From Desulfosporosinus sp. (GTDB taxonomy: Bacteria; Bacillota; Desulfitobacteriia; Desulfitobacteriales; Desulfitobacteriaceae), in the NCBI GenBank assembly GCA_003513495.1, contig DOPM01000046.1, forward strand, positions 57,697-121,696: a stretch of 64,000 nt of DNA. Reading direction: 5' to 3'. Under the pieces are notes generated by a model. It saw only the letters and a program-made list of their open reading frames with translations. It searched no databases and was not told the DNA's origin. Positions 7,281-15,770 of this stretch are shown piece by piece. The position numbers and the translations under genes were made by a program. The stretch's first letter is position 1. Each line of letters opens with the position of its first letter.

Positions 7281-9526
7281 TATAGTTCCATAATGGCGGC
7301 TTCATCTCGGTCTAGTTTATCCATACATACTTTTAGGCGGTTACGAAGGGCAGAATCGCTAACAGCCTCCCTCATTTGGCGCATAAGATCAATAGTTCGT
7401 CGAAACACGCTAATGATATCTCCCTCATCTAAGTTGCAAAGGGCTTGGACTTCGACAAAGGTACTGCCTTGACTCCAAGCATGGGTGATACCTGCAACGC
7501 GTGGGTCATATCTCACTGAATCTTGCCCACAAATACTCTGAATGTATTCAACAATTTCTTTGACGGGTGTTGAATCAAAGACTGTTGTCCGATGAAACAT
7601 ATCGTTTTTCCTCGCTTCAAAGTCAATGCTGGAAATCAAGGCGTTCAGTTGGTCATCATCCAACTGCTGGAAAACGTCAGAGTAGATTAGTTCAGTAACC
7701 AAGAGTTCTTGAACATAAATTCGACTGGCACATGTTCCACGAGGTAATAATTCATCGCCACGCAAATAGCCAAGTTGACGAAGATGGTTCTTCTTGTATT
7801 CAAATTCCTGAAGAAAGGCATGTTCTTCAGGAAGCGCAGCGACAGCATTTTGAAGTTCTTGCTGTTGCAGTTTGAGTTTTAAGTAAGATTTACTTTGAAC
7901 ATGGCAATTTTCTTGGCGTTGGAAGTCGCAACTTTTCGGAGTTTGAGATAATAGCTTTTCCCAAGCTCGAATTTTACGAGCCATTTCCCGCCCGTATACA
8001 CGGGATTGCTTACGGGGACCCAAGGAATGATAAGCTTTTTTAAGCCTCTCAAGCTCTTTGCGCTTGGGATGGTGTTTAATTGGACATGTAAAGGAGCCGA
8101 CCTCATCGCAGAGATGTTGGGTTTCTTCGAGTTTTTGCTGGATTTGCGCTAATTCGGAATGAAGTCGCTCAGAACTTAATCGATAACTATAAGCGGAAAA
8201 ACTTTTTTGGAAGTAAATTTCTATTTGTGCTTGAGTTAAGGTCGCAGTGAGATTGAGAACAGTATTATAAGTCAGCCTAAATTGACTGGTGAGAGGTTCA
8301 AGTCGGTTTAGTTGAAATTTAGGCGGGGGGCTTTTTTCCATATATGCTAAATCGACGATGGCGAAAGAAAATCCTTTTTCATCAAGACCGCGTCGTCCTG
8401 CTCGCCCAGACATTTGAAAAAATTCGTGATTGGCAAGGGGACGAAAATTTCGTCCGTCATATTTGTTAAGGGAATCAAAACAAACTGCTTTGACCGGATA
8501 ATTTATTCCGACACTGAAGGTTTCTGTACAGTAAAGAACTTTAATTAGCCTTTCAAGAAATAGTTCTTCGACGACAACTTTTTGTGAGGGAAGTAAACCA
8601 GCATGATGAAAAGCGATTCCTTTGGAACATAAACGTCTGAGTTGACGAGTTGAAGATGACCAGTCAATTTCTTGACCAAAGATATGTATAAATTTTTCCT
8701 CGACTACTTTACGTTCATGTGGTCGCAGATAATTTGCGATGTTTGCAAGCTCCATTGCTTTTAAGGCGCATTGTTTTCGGCTAAACACAAAAAAAAGCGC
8801 GGGGAGATGATTACGCTGAATTGTGCGTATGAGATCTAAATGAGTTGTAGGACCAAAAGGATTATCGTCGTTGATACGGTCCTTTAGTTTTCGACGATAA
8901 TAACGCCAAAGTTGATCATAGTCGACAAGGCCGGTATCTTTAGTATAGTAATAGTATTCTAGGGGAACAACCCGATTGTGTTCTTCAATAAGAGCAACTT
9001 CTTCATGACGTATGGATTCAATCCAATCCACTAAATGCCGGGCGTTAGCGATTGTCGCGCTCAAACCGAGAATCTTCATTTTTGGTGGAGCAAGAATGAT
9101 CGATTCTTCCCATACTGTTCCACGTTCCTCGTCATTTAGCCAGTGAATTTCATCAAATACTATGTGCGACACAAAGTCTAGATTAGGGTCTTCAGTGATG
9201 ACTTGATTCCGAAATACTTCTGTTGTCATTATAAGCAGGGGAGCAGTTGGGTTAAGGACAACATCTCCAGTCATTATTCCGACAGCATCTTCTCCAAACT
9301 GCTTTTTAAAGTCCCTGAATTTCTGGTTGCTAAGGGCCTTAATCGGTGCTGTATAGATCACCCTTAAATGATCCTTCATGGCCTTCTCAATTAAATAATC
9401 CGCAACAAGAGTTTTCCCAGTGCCAGTAGGTGCTGCTACAATGACGGATTTGCCTGCATCGATTGCGTCAAGTGCTTCTTCCTGGAAGGGATCTAGGTCC
9501 ATTTCGTGATAAGTTCGTTTAGACAA
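7280..9526 (-). CDS. Ski2/Mtr4-like DEAD/DEAH-box helicase, 748 aa
   Basis: A superfamily 2 helicase. Motif I AAPTGTGKT (near residue 31), motif II DEIH, motif III SAT, and motif VI QMSGRAGRRG are all present. After the helicase core comes a long helical region with the C-terminal DSHCT-like segment of the Ski2/Mtr4 group. Cysteines at CPIKHH and SCDFQRQENCH may form a metal site. Family members unwind RNA for processing or decay; the bacterial ones are little studied. The start is TTG at 9526 (MSKRTYHEMDL), without a clear ribosome-binding site; an ATG eight codons on is an alternative. Confidence 0.85.
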   Translation of the reverse strand: MSKRTYHEMDLDPFQEEALDAIDAGKSVIVAAPTGTGKTLVADYLIEKAMKDHLRVIYTAPIKALSNQKFRDFKKQFGEDAVGIMTGDVVLNPTAPLLIMTTEVFRNQVITEDPNLDFVSHIVFDEIHWLNDEERGTVWEESIILAPPKMKILGLSATIANARHLVDWIESIRHEEVALIEEHNRVVPLEYYYYTKDTGLVDYDQLWRYYRRKLKDRINDDNPFGPTTHLDLIRTIQRNHLPALFFVFSRKQCALKAMELANIANYLRPHERKVVEEKFIHIFGQEIDWSSSTRQLRRLCSKGIAFHHAGLLPSQKVVVEELFLERLIKVLYCTETFSVGINYPVKAVCFDSLNKYDGRNFRPLANHEFFQMSGRAGRRGLDEKGFSFAIVDLAYMEKSPPPKFQLNRLEPLTSQFRLTYNTVLNLTATLTQAQIEIYFQKSFSAYSYRLSSERLHSELAQIQQKLEETQHLCDEVGSFTCPIKHHPKRKELERLKKAYHSLGPRKQSRVYGREMARKIRAWEKLLSQTPKSCDFQRQENCHVQSKSYLKLKLQQQELQNAVAALPEEHAFLQEFEYKKNHLRQLGYLRGDELLPRGTCASRIYVQELLVTELIYSDVFQQLDDDQLNALISSIDFEARKNDMFHRTTVFDSTPVKEIVEYIQSICGQDSVRYDPRVAGITHAWSQGSTFVEVQALCNLDEGDIISVFRRTIDLMRQMREAVSDSALRNRLKVCMDKLDRDEAAIMEL

Positions 9527-9665
9527 TAGCAGTCAGCTCGTTTCTGATTCATTTTACTAATTTTAACAAAGCAACGAATAATGGTCAAATTTAGGTCTGG
9601 CATGGTCTGAATTATCCCTTGAATCCATAGGATGAAACAAGAGACAAGGCTAGGGGGGATCAGAT

Positions 9666-10523
9666 GTGTCTTCTATAAGATTAGAAATTGAGAAGGCCAT
9701 GGGGCTCAAGTTTCCAGAGCGCAATGGAGAAGTTATTGTACGGTTCGAGGAATCTATGGAAATTCCCCAACCTGCTGAAACGTTGATGCGGGGATTATAT
9801 CGAGATCCTGATCGAGTTCGCCAAGGGTTTAAACAACTGCATCAAGAGACAGGCTCCATGATTGAAATACTAATGCCACGGCGATCTCGTTTACGGGAAT
9901 GGGCCGATTCCCTGCCAGAACGACCTAAAGAAGCTGAATCATTTCTAAAAGAGACGACAGATCAGCTTCTTATGAGAGAGCAACGTTTGATTCAAGTTGA
10001 ACGGGAGTTAGTGGGTCAATTACAAGAAAGCGGATTGAATGATGTTTACCCAATCCCGCTTGCGGCCTTTGGAATATGTACTTATCGGGATCCCGCTGTT
10101 AAACTGTTCTTAAAACCTCTAGGGCGCTTTGCCGAATTATATGAGATTAATCCAGATACTTTACAGCAGGCTGTAAGGGTCCATTTCTTATTCTTGTTGC
10201 TCTTGGTTGCTGGATCTGATTTAGATGGGCAGGTCTATGCCAGAGGTGGTGAAGACAAAGTTATTCATTGGCTGACAACTGTTTACACTATGCGATATCT
10301 GAAAAGCCAATCAACTGAATTAATCCACTGTTATCAAGAATGGATTAATGCTTGGGGTGCTAAAATGCCTAGCCAAAGCATGCTCAACGATCGTGAGTGC
10401 GAAAAGACCAGGGCAGCGATGATCTTTTGGCGCCGACAACCAAACGTTAGCTGGGAGGAATGCTGGCGAATTATTAATCAATTAGAACGACCAGATAGTA
10501 CGAGTTCTATGGTGTTCAATTAA
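9666..10523 (+). CDS. Hypothetical protein, 285 aa
   Basis: Not recognised. The GTG start at 9666 is preceded by TAGGGGGGATC, a good ribosome-binding site. The middle (residues 80-125) is strongly helical and charged, suggestive of a coiled coil, and one hydrophobic stretch (VHFLFLLLLVAGSD, near residue 175) may be a buried helix. There is no signal peptide. It is divergent from the helicase and convergent with the Crp/Fnr gene, overlapping the latter's stop by four bases. Confidence 0.55.
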   Translation: MSSIRLEIEKAMGLKFPERNGEVIVRFEESMEIPQPAETLMRGLYRDPDRVRQGFKQLHQETGSMIEILMPRRSRLREWADSLPERPKEAESFLKETTDQLLMREQRLIQVERELVGQLQESGLNDVYPIPLAAFGICTYRDPAVKLFLKPLGRFAELYEINPDTLQQAVRVHFLFLLLLVAGSDLDGQVYARGGEDKVIHWLTTVYTMRYLKSQSTELIHCYQEWINAWGAKMPSQSMLNDRECEKTRAAMIFWRRQPNVSWEECWRIINQLERPDSTSSMVFN

Positions 10524-11194
10524 GGCCATTCTGCTAGTTCTTGGGGTTTAAGGATCTCTAACCGATCATCTACTAGTTTCAAAATCCCGGATCGCTTCCA
10601 ACCATTAATAGCCCGGTTGACACATTCTCTAGACGTTCCAATCATACTGGCTAAATCTCGATGAGTTATAGAAGCATCAACAAATATGGGCTGTCCTGGA
10701 GTTGTTGCAGGTCGAGCTAGACGGAGAAAAAGCGCAGCAAGGATTCCAGTGGTCGAACGATTAGTTAAGATGCGAATAAACTCTTGTGAGAGCCTTAACC
10801 TTCGACTTAAAGTTCGAATCAGTGCAACGGATAGGGAAGGATTGGCTTCTAAAATCTGAGGCATTATTTCATTGTTAAGCACTAATAGTATACTGTCTTT
10901 CAGGACTTCAGCTGTAGAAGGGTATGATCCAGCCTCAAGAAGGAGAACCTCGGCAAGACACTCATAGGGACCACACCAGTCAAGAATTTGCTTTTCACCT
11001 GCCGGAGTTGATTTACATAGTTTAACTTGCCCAGAAAGGACAAAATATACAGATGAACCAATCTCACCTTCGACATATAAAAGTTGCCCAGGGCGGTAAC
11101 GACGCTCGACTATATGAGGAAGAAGAGGGGCAACATCGTCAGAACTTAAGGAAGAAAATAAAGAAAAGCGAAGAAGGTCGTCAGCATTAGGCAC
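10520..11194 (-). CDS. Crp/Fnr-family transcription regulator, 224 aa
   Basis: An N-terminal cyclic-nucleotide-binding-like domain (RRYRPGQLLYVEGEIGSSVYFVLSGQVKL, then GEKQILDWCGPYECL) is followed by a dimer helix and a C-terminal HTH_Crp domain (THRDLASMIGTSRECVNRAI). There is no N-terminal cysteine cluster, so it is not a classical Fe-S FNR; the effector cannot be read from sequence. The GTG start at 11194 follows TGAGGT. A 39-aa membrane peptide is encoded divergently about 95 bases away. Confidence 0.85.
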   Translation of the reverse strand: MPNADDLLRFSLFSSLSSDDVAPLLPHIVERRYRPGQLLYVEGEIGSSVYFVLSGQVKLCKSTPAGEKQILDWCGPYECLAEVLLLEAGSYPSTAEVLKDSILLVLNNEIMPQILEANPSLSVALIRTLSRRLRLSQEFIRILTNRSTTGILAALFLRLARPATTPGQPIFVDASITHRDLASMIGTSRECVNRAINGWKRSGILKLVDDRLEILKPQELAEWP

Positions 11195-11289
11195 TAATTG
11201 AACCTCATTTCCTAAAAATTCATTGTCTCCCCATTCTCACTAGTCTGTTAAATGCCATAGACTAGAAAGAGAAGTGAGGAGGAATGGAT

Positions 11290-11409
11290 ATGCTAGAGAT
11301 TGAATTGACTCCAGTGCGAGTATTATCCCTCATCAATGATCCTTTTCGAGTGTTTACCTTGTTTTTAGTCGCTGTTCTTGCAGTGATTATCATTATAAAT
11401 GCAGACTAA
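11290..11409 (+). CDS. Small single-pass membrane protein, 39 aa
   Basis: Too short for normal calling. A strong AGGAGG at 11277-11282 stands seven bases before the ATG at 11290; an ATG at 11284 is too close to it. The product has a polar N-terminus and one membrane helix (VFTLFLVAVLAVIIII), ending NAD. It is divergent from the Crp/Fnr regulator and may be under its control. Function unknown. Confidence 0.55.
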   Translation: MLEIELTPVRVLSLINDPFRVFTLFLVAVLAVIIIINAD

Positions 11410-11431
11410 TCGTACAATGCTGGGGATAGGT

Positions 11432-11713
11432 TTAAGATTGGTCTAATGGGTGTGAGGGGTTAGCGCTGACTTGTTGGGCAGCTAGAACAACATCCGCCAT
11501 GACACGTGTCTGGTCTGGAAGTGCCTGAGAGGTGAATTGGGTCATAATCTCACCACGTGTTGATACGTAATAACGTGCTGGTAAACGATTTAAAGCAAGT
11601 GCCATAATGTCAGCCTGGCAACGTTCACATGAACAGCTCAGAGTATTATTCCGAAGATAGGTATCTAGTGCATGTTGGACAACTATTTCTGTGTGGTTTT
11701 TGAGATCATACAT
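11432..11713 (-). CDS. ComFB-like late competence protein, 93 aa
   Basis: It matches the ComFB family: an N-terminal helix with NHTEIVVQHALDTYL, then a cysteine motif CSCERCQADIMALALNRLPARYYV. In the family these cysteines may bind zinc, and some homologues bind cyclic di-nucleotides. ComFB lies in the comF operon in Bacillus, but here it stands alone, so a role in DNA uptake is not implied. The ATG at 11713 has a weak GAGATG-type site. Confidence 0.75.
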   Translation of the reverse strand: MYDLKNHTEIVVQHALDTYLRNNTLSCSCERCQADIMALALNRLPARYYVSTRGEIMTQFTSQALPDQTRVMADVVLAAQQVSANPSHPLDQS

Positions 11714-11846
11714 AATAATTGGTTCATCTCCTCTAATCTTTCTAAATTATCCGTATCAGTCTAATAATAAGGGTTAATACTCCAAAGAACAATGATATGA
11801 TTATTATATTATATATTATGCTTTAGAAGCTTGGAAATTAAGAAAG

Positions 11847-11876
11847 AAGAGCACTCCTCTTATGAAGATGCTCTCT
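11847..11876 (-). terminator. Intrinsic terminator of the GH18 gene
   Basis: On the minus strand AGAGCATCTTC...GAGGAGTGCTCT forms an interrupted stem followed by TCTTTCTT, about 20 bases after the GH18 stop. Confidence 0.6.
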
Positions 11877-11896
11877 TAGTCTATAATTGATAGAAG

Positions 11897-12877
11897 CTAT
11901 TTTCTGATTTTGCCTGTTACTTCTTGCCAGAAGCGACTTGTTTCAAATCCAAGGCGCCAAATGGAAATCCCTCTTAATTTGTAGCTCTTAATGAAACCAA
12001 AACGAACCTTGGCAGAAAGTTCATTTTCATACCATAAAGTATGTTTAATACGCCCTGCCCAATAATAAAAGTATGGTTCAACTGCTTGGTCTGACCAAAG
12101 TGGTCGTGCGTTGGTTCGAGTGATCAATTCCGGAATATCCCGCATTGGCACGAGACGGGTTGGCTCACTGGACCAATCGTACCCATATACAGGGATACCC
12201 AATAAAAGTTTTTCATTGGGAATATAACGGATAGCATAGTCGAGTGCTTGTGTCATCCATGGTAAACTTGCAATTGGACCAGGGGAACCTCCTGAGTAAT
12301 GTTCGTCATAGGTCATTAAGGTGATGGAATCACATAGACGACCAATTCCTGCAAAGTCGTAACCCGGTGCTTCCCACTCCGTACGCTTAGCTGGGATGGC
12401 AATGGTTAATAGTAAACCACGATTATGTAATTCAGCGTTCAGGGATTCAAGGAAGGCTAGAAAAGGAATACGATAAGGAGCTTCCACCCCTTCAAAATCG
12501 ACATGAACACCAGCAGCAGTCGAGGGAAGGGAGTTCATCATATGGCGTATGCAATTTTGTTGTGAGGCGGTCGACGATAAAACAGACCTTAAGGGTATCG
12601 GATCAAAGATTTTTCCGTTAAAATTGTGATAAAGAATAAAAGGCGCGATGCCACGTTTAACAGCCTCTTGAAGAAGGAACGTATTCACTTGACCAGTAAA
12701 CTGACCGTCAGCCTTTAGCTGAAACGCAAAATCAGCATAAACATCGATACGGGAGCCCTGTTGCAAAAGTGTATCGTTGGCTCGAGAGTCACCTTGAAAG
12801 TCCTCAGCAGTATAACCCAGTATCCATAATCGTTTCTCTAAAAGACGTCGTGCAATAGGTGTCCAACTTGAATTCAA
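11897..12877 (-). CDS. Glycoside hydrolase family 18 (YaaH/YdhD spore-type), 326 aa
   Basis: A GH18 barrel without LysM domains. The catalytic strand reads GVHVDFEG; the acid Glu is kept while the first two Asp of DxxDxDxE are replaced, as in spore peptidoglycan N-acetylglucosaminidases. The stretch LMTYDEHYSGGSPGPIASLP is typical of the YaaH/SleL/YdhD branch, which cleaves cortex peptidoglycan during germination or acts on the sporulating cell. There is no signal peptide. The TTG start follows GGAGGGG at about seven bases. Confidence 0.8.
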   Translation of the reverse strand: MNSSWTPIARRLLEKRLWILGYTAEDFQGDSRANDTLLQQGSRIDVYADFAFQLKADGQFTGQVNTFLLQEAVKRGIAPFILYHNFNGKIFDPIPLRSVLSSTASQQNCIRHMMNSLPSTAAGVHVDFEGVEAPYRIPFLAFLESLNAELHNRGLLLTIAIPAKRTEWEAPGYDFAGIGRLCDSITLMTYDEHYSGGSPGPIASLPWMTQALDYAIRYIPNEKLLLGIPVYGYDWSSEPTRLVPMRDIPELITRTNARPLWSDQAVEPYFYYWAGRIKHTLWYENELSAKVRFGFIKSYKLRGISIWRLGFETSRFWQEVTGKIRK

Positions 12878-12986
12878 ACAGACCCCTCCTGTTGTAGCAA
12901 ATCCTCTTAGGAATAAGATATGAGGAGAACGAGAATTAATTTTTGTTTTTTGTATTGGTAAAATAAGTATTTGGAGGAGAAGTTTA

Positions 12987-13472
12987 ATGAATTGGGAGTT
13001 TATGGGGGACTTGCAAAAGATTTTTACGTTATTGGATGAATTAGAGGTGCAAACGAGTAAACGAGATTATCCTATCATATGGGAAAAAGTACATGCCACA
13101 AGCTGTGCCCAAATTGGGCGTATGCTCGCTGAAAAGAGGGGAATAAACGTAGAGCAGGCCGCATTAGCTTGTGCCCTTCATGATATGGGTCGCTGGATCT
13201 CTGGACGACAGTATGAACATGCACCAAAAGGAGAAGGTCCAGTTCGAAGTTTCTTGGCTGAGAAAGAAGGTATGGCAGAAGTAAAAGATCAAATTGTTCA
13301 AGCCGTCATAAACCATTCCAAGAAGGATGAGGTTGGAACACCCCTTGAAGAGATTGTTAAGGATGCTGACGTCTTAGATTGTCATTGGCACGGCGAAGAT
13401 ATAATGAAACCATTTCATATGGCAAGACTCAAGACGGCGTTAGAGGACCTGGGAATACCTTATCCATATTAG
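12987..13472 (+). CDS. HD-domain protein, 161 aa
   Basis: An HD metal-dependent phosphohydrolase fold: the His of WEKVHATS, the LHDMG doublet, the His of INHSKK and the distal Asp of KDADVLDCHWHG are in the family order. Likely a nucleotide or phosphoester hydrolase of unknown substrate. The ATG at 12987 has GGAGGAG about ten bases upstream. Single gene, divergent from GH18. Confidence 0.7.
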   Translation: MNWEFMGDLQKIFTLLDELEVQTSKRDYPIIWEKVHATSCAQIGRMLAEKRGINVEQAALACALHDMGRWISGRQYEHAPKGEGPVRSFLAEKEGMAEVKDQIVQAVINHSKKDEVGTPLEEIVKDADVLDCHWHGEDIMKPFHMARLKTALEDLGIPYPY

Positions 13473-13631
13473 GGAGAGATCTTTAGTAATCGGTCTCTAC
13501 ATACTGATAACGTGAATTATTCTTATTAATAGCCTGAGAAAAAATTTAATTGCTAATCAGCATTGCCTCTGCTATACTGACCCTGTACTTGTTAAAATTG
13601 GGCCTAACTAAAATTGGAATCCATATTCTAA

Positions 13632-13698
13632 CCTTATTTGGTGTAACGGATGATAATTTGTGAGGATCCAACGTGTACAAGATCACCAAATAAGGAGG
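13632..13698 (+). promoter_or_regulatory. Leader hairpin that covers the Shine-Dalgarno of the zinc-ribbon gene
   Basis: CCTTATTTGGTG (13632-13643) is a perfect 12-base complement of CACCAAATAAGG (13684-13695). The second arm includes the AAGG of the AAGGAGG ribosome-binding site, eight bases before the ATG. In the closed state translation should be hindered. This is the layout of an RNA thermometer or a cold-shock-type or other translational switch; the 40-base interior has no motif I recognise. Confidence 0.6.
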
Positions 13699-13705
13699 AT
13701 TTATA

Positions 13706-14017
13706 ATGGCTCAAGACAAACAACTAACATGTCGTGATTGTGGTCAAGAATTTGTATTTTCAGCTGGTGAACAAGACTTCTATGCTGAAAAAGGGTTTGA
13801 AAATGAACCAACTCGCTGCCCAGCTTGTCGTCAGGCACGCAAACAACAATCAGGTGGCGGTCGAAGTAATTACGGCGGTTTTGGTAGTCGCCCTCAGCGG
13901 GAAATGTTCCCTGCAGTCTGCGCAAGTTGCGGTGTACAAACAGAAGTTCCTTTCCAGCCTTCTGGCGAAAAACCTGTTTACTGTCGAGATTGCTTCCAAT
14001 CCATGCGTCGTTACTAA
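13706..14017 (+). CDS. Double zinc-ribbon protein, 103 aa
   Basis: Four CxxC pairs form two zinc ribbons: CRDCGQEFVFSAGEQDFYAEKGF with CPACR (N-terminal, zinc-ribbon family common in Clostridia), and CASCG with CRDCF near the C-terminus. A Gly/Arg/Ser-rich linker lies between them (QSGGGRSNYGGFGSR), like those of RNA-binding proteins. It is probably a small nucleic-acid- or ribosome-associated protein. Its leader hairpin (13632-13698) suggests control at translation. Terminated at about 14029-14055. Confidence 0.8.
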   Translation: MAQDKQLTCRDCGQEFVFSAGEQDFYAEKGFENEPTRCPACRQARKQQSGGGRSNYGGFGSRPQREMFPAVCASCGVQTEVPFQPSGEKPVYCRDCFQSMRRY

Positions 14018-14028
14018 TATGAACACAA

Positions 14029-14055
14029 AAGGCTGGGGGGTAACCCCTGGTCTTT
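14029..14055 (+). terminator. Probable terminator after the zinc-ribbon gene
   Basis: A G-rich arm GGCTGGGGGG and CCCCTGGTC flank TAA, followed by seven T. Confidence 0.6.
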
Positions 14056-14190
14056 TTTTGCTTTTATGACAGGGGGACGGTCCTTTTGACACGTTTTAGA
14101 CCGTTTTAACGCTTCCTAACCTAAAGTTCGTATGAATGGTCGATTCAACGCCTGAAAAATTGTAAAATCTTATCGATTAGGTTTTAAAAA

Positions 14191-14214
14191 GGACCCCTCT
14201 GTGTAGAGAAGTCC
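14191..14214 (-). terminator. Terminator for the small minus-strand gene
   Basis: On the minus strand GGACTTCTCT / AGAGGGGTCC (loop ACAC) is followed by TTTTTAAAA, about 65 bases after the stop of the 52-aa gene. Confidence 0.65.
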
Positions 14215-14278
14215 TAACGTTAACTATTTGCTTGATAAAGGATGCCATATTTATTTAGTAGTTAGTTAAGCGGGGAAA

Positions 14279-14437
14279 TTACTCTAAAATTTCCAGATCA
14301 TCTGGGCTTTTATCCTTAGTGAAAATAATGTCGTCTTTGTTTTCCCCTGTTGTGTTAGGCATAGGGGAGTTTTTGGGATTTGGTTTAGATGACTGGGCTT
14401 CTTCCTGTTTAGAAGATAGCCTTTCTTGGAATGACAT
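14279..14437 (-). CDS. Small hydrophilic hypothetical protein, 52 aa
   Basis: The ATG at 14437 has AGGAGG eight bases upstream and the gene ends in a clear terminator, so it is likely to be expressed. The product (begins MSFQERLSSKQEEAQ, ends DDLEILE) is polar, acidic and probably disordered. No family recognised. Confidence 0.6.
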   Translation of the reverse strand: MSFQERLSSKQEEAQSSKPNPKNSPMPNTTGENKDDIIFTKDKSPDDLEILE

Positions 14438-14636
14438 AGTTCTTCCTCCTTGTATAAATGAATATAGCGAAATAAATTTTAGAATTTAAACTCGTATCGT
14501 ACTATAATTAAGTATGATTATATTGTAGAGGAATTATGTACCTCAGTTATCTGAACTCAAATTGATTTAGGAGTTCTAAGCTATTAACGAAGAAATTTTA
14601 TAGAATTACTATTGAGTGGAAGGTTATGGTGATTTA

Positions 14637-15293
14637 ATGTCACGCCTGGTTCAAAAGCTTATCAGATTATTTATTGGTCTTTTCTTATATGCTTTAGGTA
14701 TTGTTTTGACAATAAACGCTAACCTTGGCCTATCGCCTTGGGATGTTTTTCATCAGGGTTGTACCTATTTAATTGGCATAACCATGGGGCAAGCAACCAT
14801 AGCCGTTGGGGTTGTTATTGTAATAGCTAATGTAGTGCTGGGAGAACGGTTAGGGTGGGGCACCTTGTTTAATATGATTTTTATCGGCGTATTTATGGAT
14901 TTAATCATGCTAAATCACTTGATTCCGATTGTTAATGAAGTCTTCTCTGGTGTACTCATGATATTCTTGGGACTGGTTATTATCGGCATTGCCAGTTATT
15001 TCTACATCGGTGCAGGACTAGGTTCAGGTCCACGGGATGGATTAATGATCGCCTTGACGAAAAAGACTCATAAGTCAGTTCGTTTTATTCGGAATTCTAT
15101 TGAAATTAGTGCACTTTTTATTGGTTATTTATTAGGCGGTTACGTAGGTGTAGGGACTTTGATCATGTCAATAGCCCTAGGATATATTATGCAGTTCATG
15201 TTTAAACTCTTTAAGTTCGACATCAACAGCGTAGAACATCGGTTCATCGACGAAGATGTAAGAATATTATTCGAAAAGCATGGGGGTATTTGA
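14637..15293 (+). CDS. YczE/YitT-like integral membrane protein, 218 aa
   Basis: Five to six hydrophobic helices run from residue 5 to about 190. The early stretch LGLSPWDVFHQG and the later GAGLGSGPRDGLMIAL are hallmarks of the YczE family, whose Bacillus member affects surfactin production; the molecular role is unknown. The start is uncertain: the ATG at 14637 fits the family N-terminus; a GTG at 14616 would add seven residues but has no ribosome-binding site. Confidence 0.75.
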   Translation: MSRLVQKLIRLFIGLFLYALGIVLTINANLGLSPWDVFHQGCTYLIGITMGQATIAVGVVIVIANVVLGERLGWGTLFNMIFIGVFMDLIMLNHLIPIVNEVFSGVLMIFLGLVIIGIASYFYIGAGLGSGPRDGLMIALTKKTHKSVRFIRNSIEISALFIGYLLGGYVGVGTLIMSIALGYIMQFMFKLFKFDINSVEHRFIDEDVRILFEKHGGI

Positions 15294-15310
15294 CACCTAT
15301 ATAATTTCTA

Positions 15311-15339
15311 TTGACAGGAAATTGAATGAATAGTATTCT
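15311..15339 (+). promoter_or_regulatory. Probable promoter of the feo operon
   Basis: TTGACA (15311-15316) and TATTCT (15334-15339) are spaced by 17 bases, about 80 bases before feoA. Confidence 0.6.
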
Positions 15340-15384
15340 ATAATTAAATGAGATATATTCTCAGTTAATTATTTAGTCTAGCTT

Positions 15385-15403
15385 GAGAATGGTAATCATT
15401 TTG
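15385..15403. promoter_or_regulatory. Fur-type iron box upstream of feoA
   Basis: GAGAATGGTAATCATTTTG agrees with the classical 19-base Fur consensus at 15 positions by my count. It lies downstream of the promoter and just before the feoA ribosome-binding site, where Fur-iron would block transcription. A second inverted repeat TGAGA/TCTCA is at 15349-15363. Confidence 0.65.
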
Positions 15404-15420
15404 ATAGGGAGGGATGAACG

Positions 15421-15687
15421 ATGGAACGATTTTTACAGGATTTAAAACCTGGAGAACGGGCGCGTGTTGAGCGTATTGAAGGCGGAGGGGCCTTGCGTCG
15501 TCGTATGATGGATATGGGGATTGTTCCAGGTGTAGAATTGGAAGTTGTTCGTAGTGCTCCATTAGGCGGCCCACTTCAACTTCGCCTTAAGGGGTACTAT
15601 TTGGCAATGCGGCGTGGAGAATGTGCCAAAATTATGGTCACCCAAAATAATCAGGAACACCTCGAATACTCATTGGCAAGTCGATAA
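15421..15687 (+). CDS. feoA: Ferrous iron transport protein FeoA, 88 aa
   Basis: An SH3-like FeoA domain: LKPGERARVERIEGGGALRRRMMDMGIVPG and the closing LRLKGYYLAMRRGECAKIMV. FeoA is a small cytosolic partner needed for FeoB activity. The ATG at 15421 follows GGGAGGG. Downstream genes are feoB and a feoC-like gene in the same direction, making one iron(II) uptake operon under a Fur-type box. Confidence 0.92.
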   Translation: MERFLQDLKPGERARVERIEGGGALRRRMMDMGIVPGVELEVVRSAPLGGPLQLRLKGYYLAMRRGECAKIMVTQNNQEHLEYSLASR

Positions 15688-15770
15688 TTAAAAGATTTTT
15701 GTACTGATAGATAATTAAGTTTACCGCTAGGACATAATTGTTAGCTTTAAAGGGAGGAGGCGGTAGAGGC

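Noticed and set aside
10520..11194. Oxygen-sensing FNR
   Set aside because: No cluster of N-terminal cysteines for an Fe-S sensor.
13734..14092. Open frames of 80 and 111 codons overlapping the zinc-ribbon gene
   Set aside because: Out-of-frame shadows; the CxxC pattern and ribosome-binding site belong to the 13706 frame only.
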